DNA of 5,773 nucleotides, from contig CAKTFD010000114.1 in assembly GCA_934553285.1 (NCBI GenBank), positions 1 through 5,773 on the forward strand, given 5' to 3'. The notes under the pieces are model-generated. The model was not told where the DNA came from. It did no database searches and saw only the letters and a program-made list of their open reading frames with translations. Shown piece after piece: positions 4,976-5,773 of the stretch; position 1 is the first letter of the stretch, and the number at the start of each line of letters is the position of its first letter. A program made the position numbers and the translations under genes. This stretch comes from an uncultured Faecalibacterium sp. GTDB taxonomy: Bacteria > Bacillota > Clostridia > Oscillospirales > Ruminococcaceae.

Positions 4976-5773
4976 TTACTTCACCATGCTTGCAACTTCG
5001 GAAGCGAAGTCGTCAGCACGCTTCTCCAGGCCTTCGCCCTTGACAAAGCGGACGAACTTGACGATCTTGATCTCGCCGCCCAGGTCCTTAGCGACCTTAG
5101 CGGTGTACTGAGCAACGGTCAGGTCGCCGTCCTTGACGAACTCCTGATCGACCAGGCAGTTCTCCTTGAAGAACTTCTTGATCTTGCCCTCGATCATCTT
5201 TTCCTTCACAGCCTCGGGCTTGTTAGCGGTCTTGGGATCCTGTGCCATCTGGGCCAGCATGATCTCCTTCTCCTTAGCCACGACCTCAGCGGGGACGGAA
5301 GCCTCGTCAACGTAGCCGGGGTTAGCAGCTGCGACCTGCATGGCAATATCCTTGCCGTATGCAACGAACTCGTCCTTTGCATCGACATCGTTGGTGGTCT
5401 CGAAGTTGACCAGGATGCCGTGGGTGCCGCCGCCGTGGACGTATGCAGAGCAGACGCCCTCGTAACGGACGAAACGGCGAACCTTGATGTTCTCCTTGAT
5501 GACCAGGATCAGGTTCTTCAGAGCCTCGTCAACGGTCTCGCCAGCCTCGGTCTTGCAAGCCATCAGAGCCTCGACATCAGCGGGGTTCTGCTTCATGATG
5601 ACCTTGGTAGCTTCCTTGACGAAGTCCACGAACTTATCGTTCTTGGCGACGAAGTCGGTCTCAGCGTTGACCTCGATGACAACGCCCACCTTGCATGCGG
5701 GGCAGTAGTCAGCGTAGACCATACCCTCGGCAGCAACGCGGCTTGCCTTCTTGGCGGCGGTAGCCAGACCACG
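4976..5773 (-). CDS. tsf: Translation elongation factor Ts, 5' end cut off
   Basis: EF-Ts is the cytosolic guanine nucleotide exchange factor that releases GDP from EF-Tu. The frame stays open to the window edge, giving 265 visible residues that begin RGLATAAKKASRVAAEG. This is the segment just after the N-terminal UBA-like domain, so about 45 residues including the start are missing. The EF-Tu-contacting motif ETDFVAKND is present (visible residues 38-46). YVHGGGTHGILVNFET follows in the second core subdomain, then an AQDPKTANKPEAVKEKMIEGKIKKFFKENCLVDQEFVKD region typical of the coiled-coil and C-terminal part. The protein ends MVK at TAA. A CPAC pair (visible residues 24-27) just before KVGVVIEVN is an oddity. 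In most bacteria rpsB lies upstream, which here would be beyond 5773. A strong terminator lies 15 bp past the stop, so tsf ends its transcript. Confidence 0.97.
   Translation of the reverse strand, partial: RGLATAAKKASRVAAEGMVYADYCPACKVGVVIEVNAETDFVAKNDKFVDFVKEATKVIMKQNPADVEALMACKTEAGETVDEALKNLILVIKENIKVRRFVRYEGVCSAYVHGGGTHGILVNFETTNDVDAKDEFVAYGKDIAMQVAAANPGYVDEASVPAEVVAKEKEIMLAQMAQDPKTANKPEAVKEKMIEGKIKKFFKENCLVDQEFVKDGDLTVAQYTAKVAKDLGGEIKIVKFVRFVKGEGLEKRADDFASEVASMVK

Noticed and set aside
4807..5043. Small plus-strand frames after the phosphodiesterase
   Set aside because: They run through two terminator hairpins and into antisense of tsf, so coding is very unlikely.

Overview
The window holds five protein genes in bacterial-style compact arrangement: three on the minus strand at the left (1-2495), one on the plus strand in the middle (2860-4806) and one on the minus strand at the right (4976-5773). 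GC-rich third positions, strong AGGAGG-type ribosome sites, a near-consensus sigma-A promoter and the style of the encoded proteins suggest an anaerobic Firmicute. My best guess is the Oscillospiraceae/Ruminococcaceae (Faecalibacterium-like). This is inference from composition and family knowledge; no marker in the window proves it.

Left block (minus strand, 2569 down to 1): a sigma-A promoter (TTGCAT, 17 bp, TATAAT) drives an operon of three biotin-enzyme genes. In transcription order these are an acyl-CoA-type carboxyltransferase (1176-2495), a 122-residue biotin carrier protein with the EAMKMEN biotinylation motif (756-1124), and a pyruvate/oxaloacetate carboxyltransferase of the PycB/OadA/5S family (1-740, cut by the window edge). 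Two carboxyltransferases with different substrates plus one mobile biotin carrier, and no biotin carboxylase in view, is the subunit set of transcarboxylase (methylmalonyl-CoA:pyruvate carboxyltransferase, 12S/1.3S/5S). The same parts also occur in sodium-pumping decarboxylases, whose membrane beta subunit could lie beyond position 1. The acyl-CoA subunit is unusual: short at its N-terminus, alanine-rich and altered at the second oxyanion-hole motif.

Middle: a roughly 360 bp divergent intergenic region (2496-2859) carries the operon promoter, ATGCAA repeats, two hairpins and a possible weak promoter for the plus-strand gene. That gene encodes a 648-residue membrane-anchored glycerophosphodiester phosphodiesterase with an N-terminal multi-pass membrane domain, an intact catalytic GDPD barrel and an acidic tail. 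It probably starts at a TTG codon.

Right: the phosphodiesterase gene and tsf (elongation factor Ts, 5' end cut off) converge on a 169 bp gap. The gap holds one plus-strand hairpin terminator and one bidirectional terminator. There are no RNA genes, insertion sequences, CRISPR arrays or phage genes that I can see. The window looks like stable core chromosome; its most interesting part is the divergent transcarboxylase-like operon.
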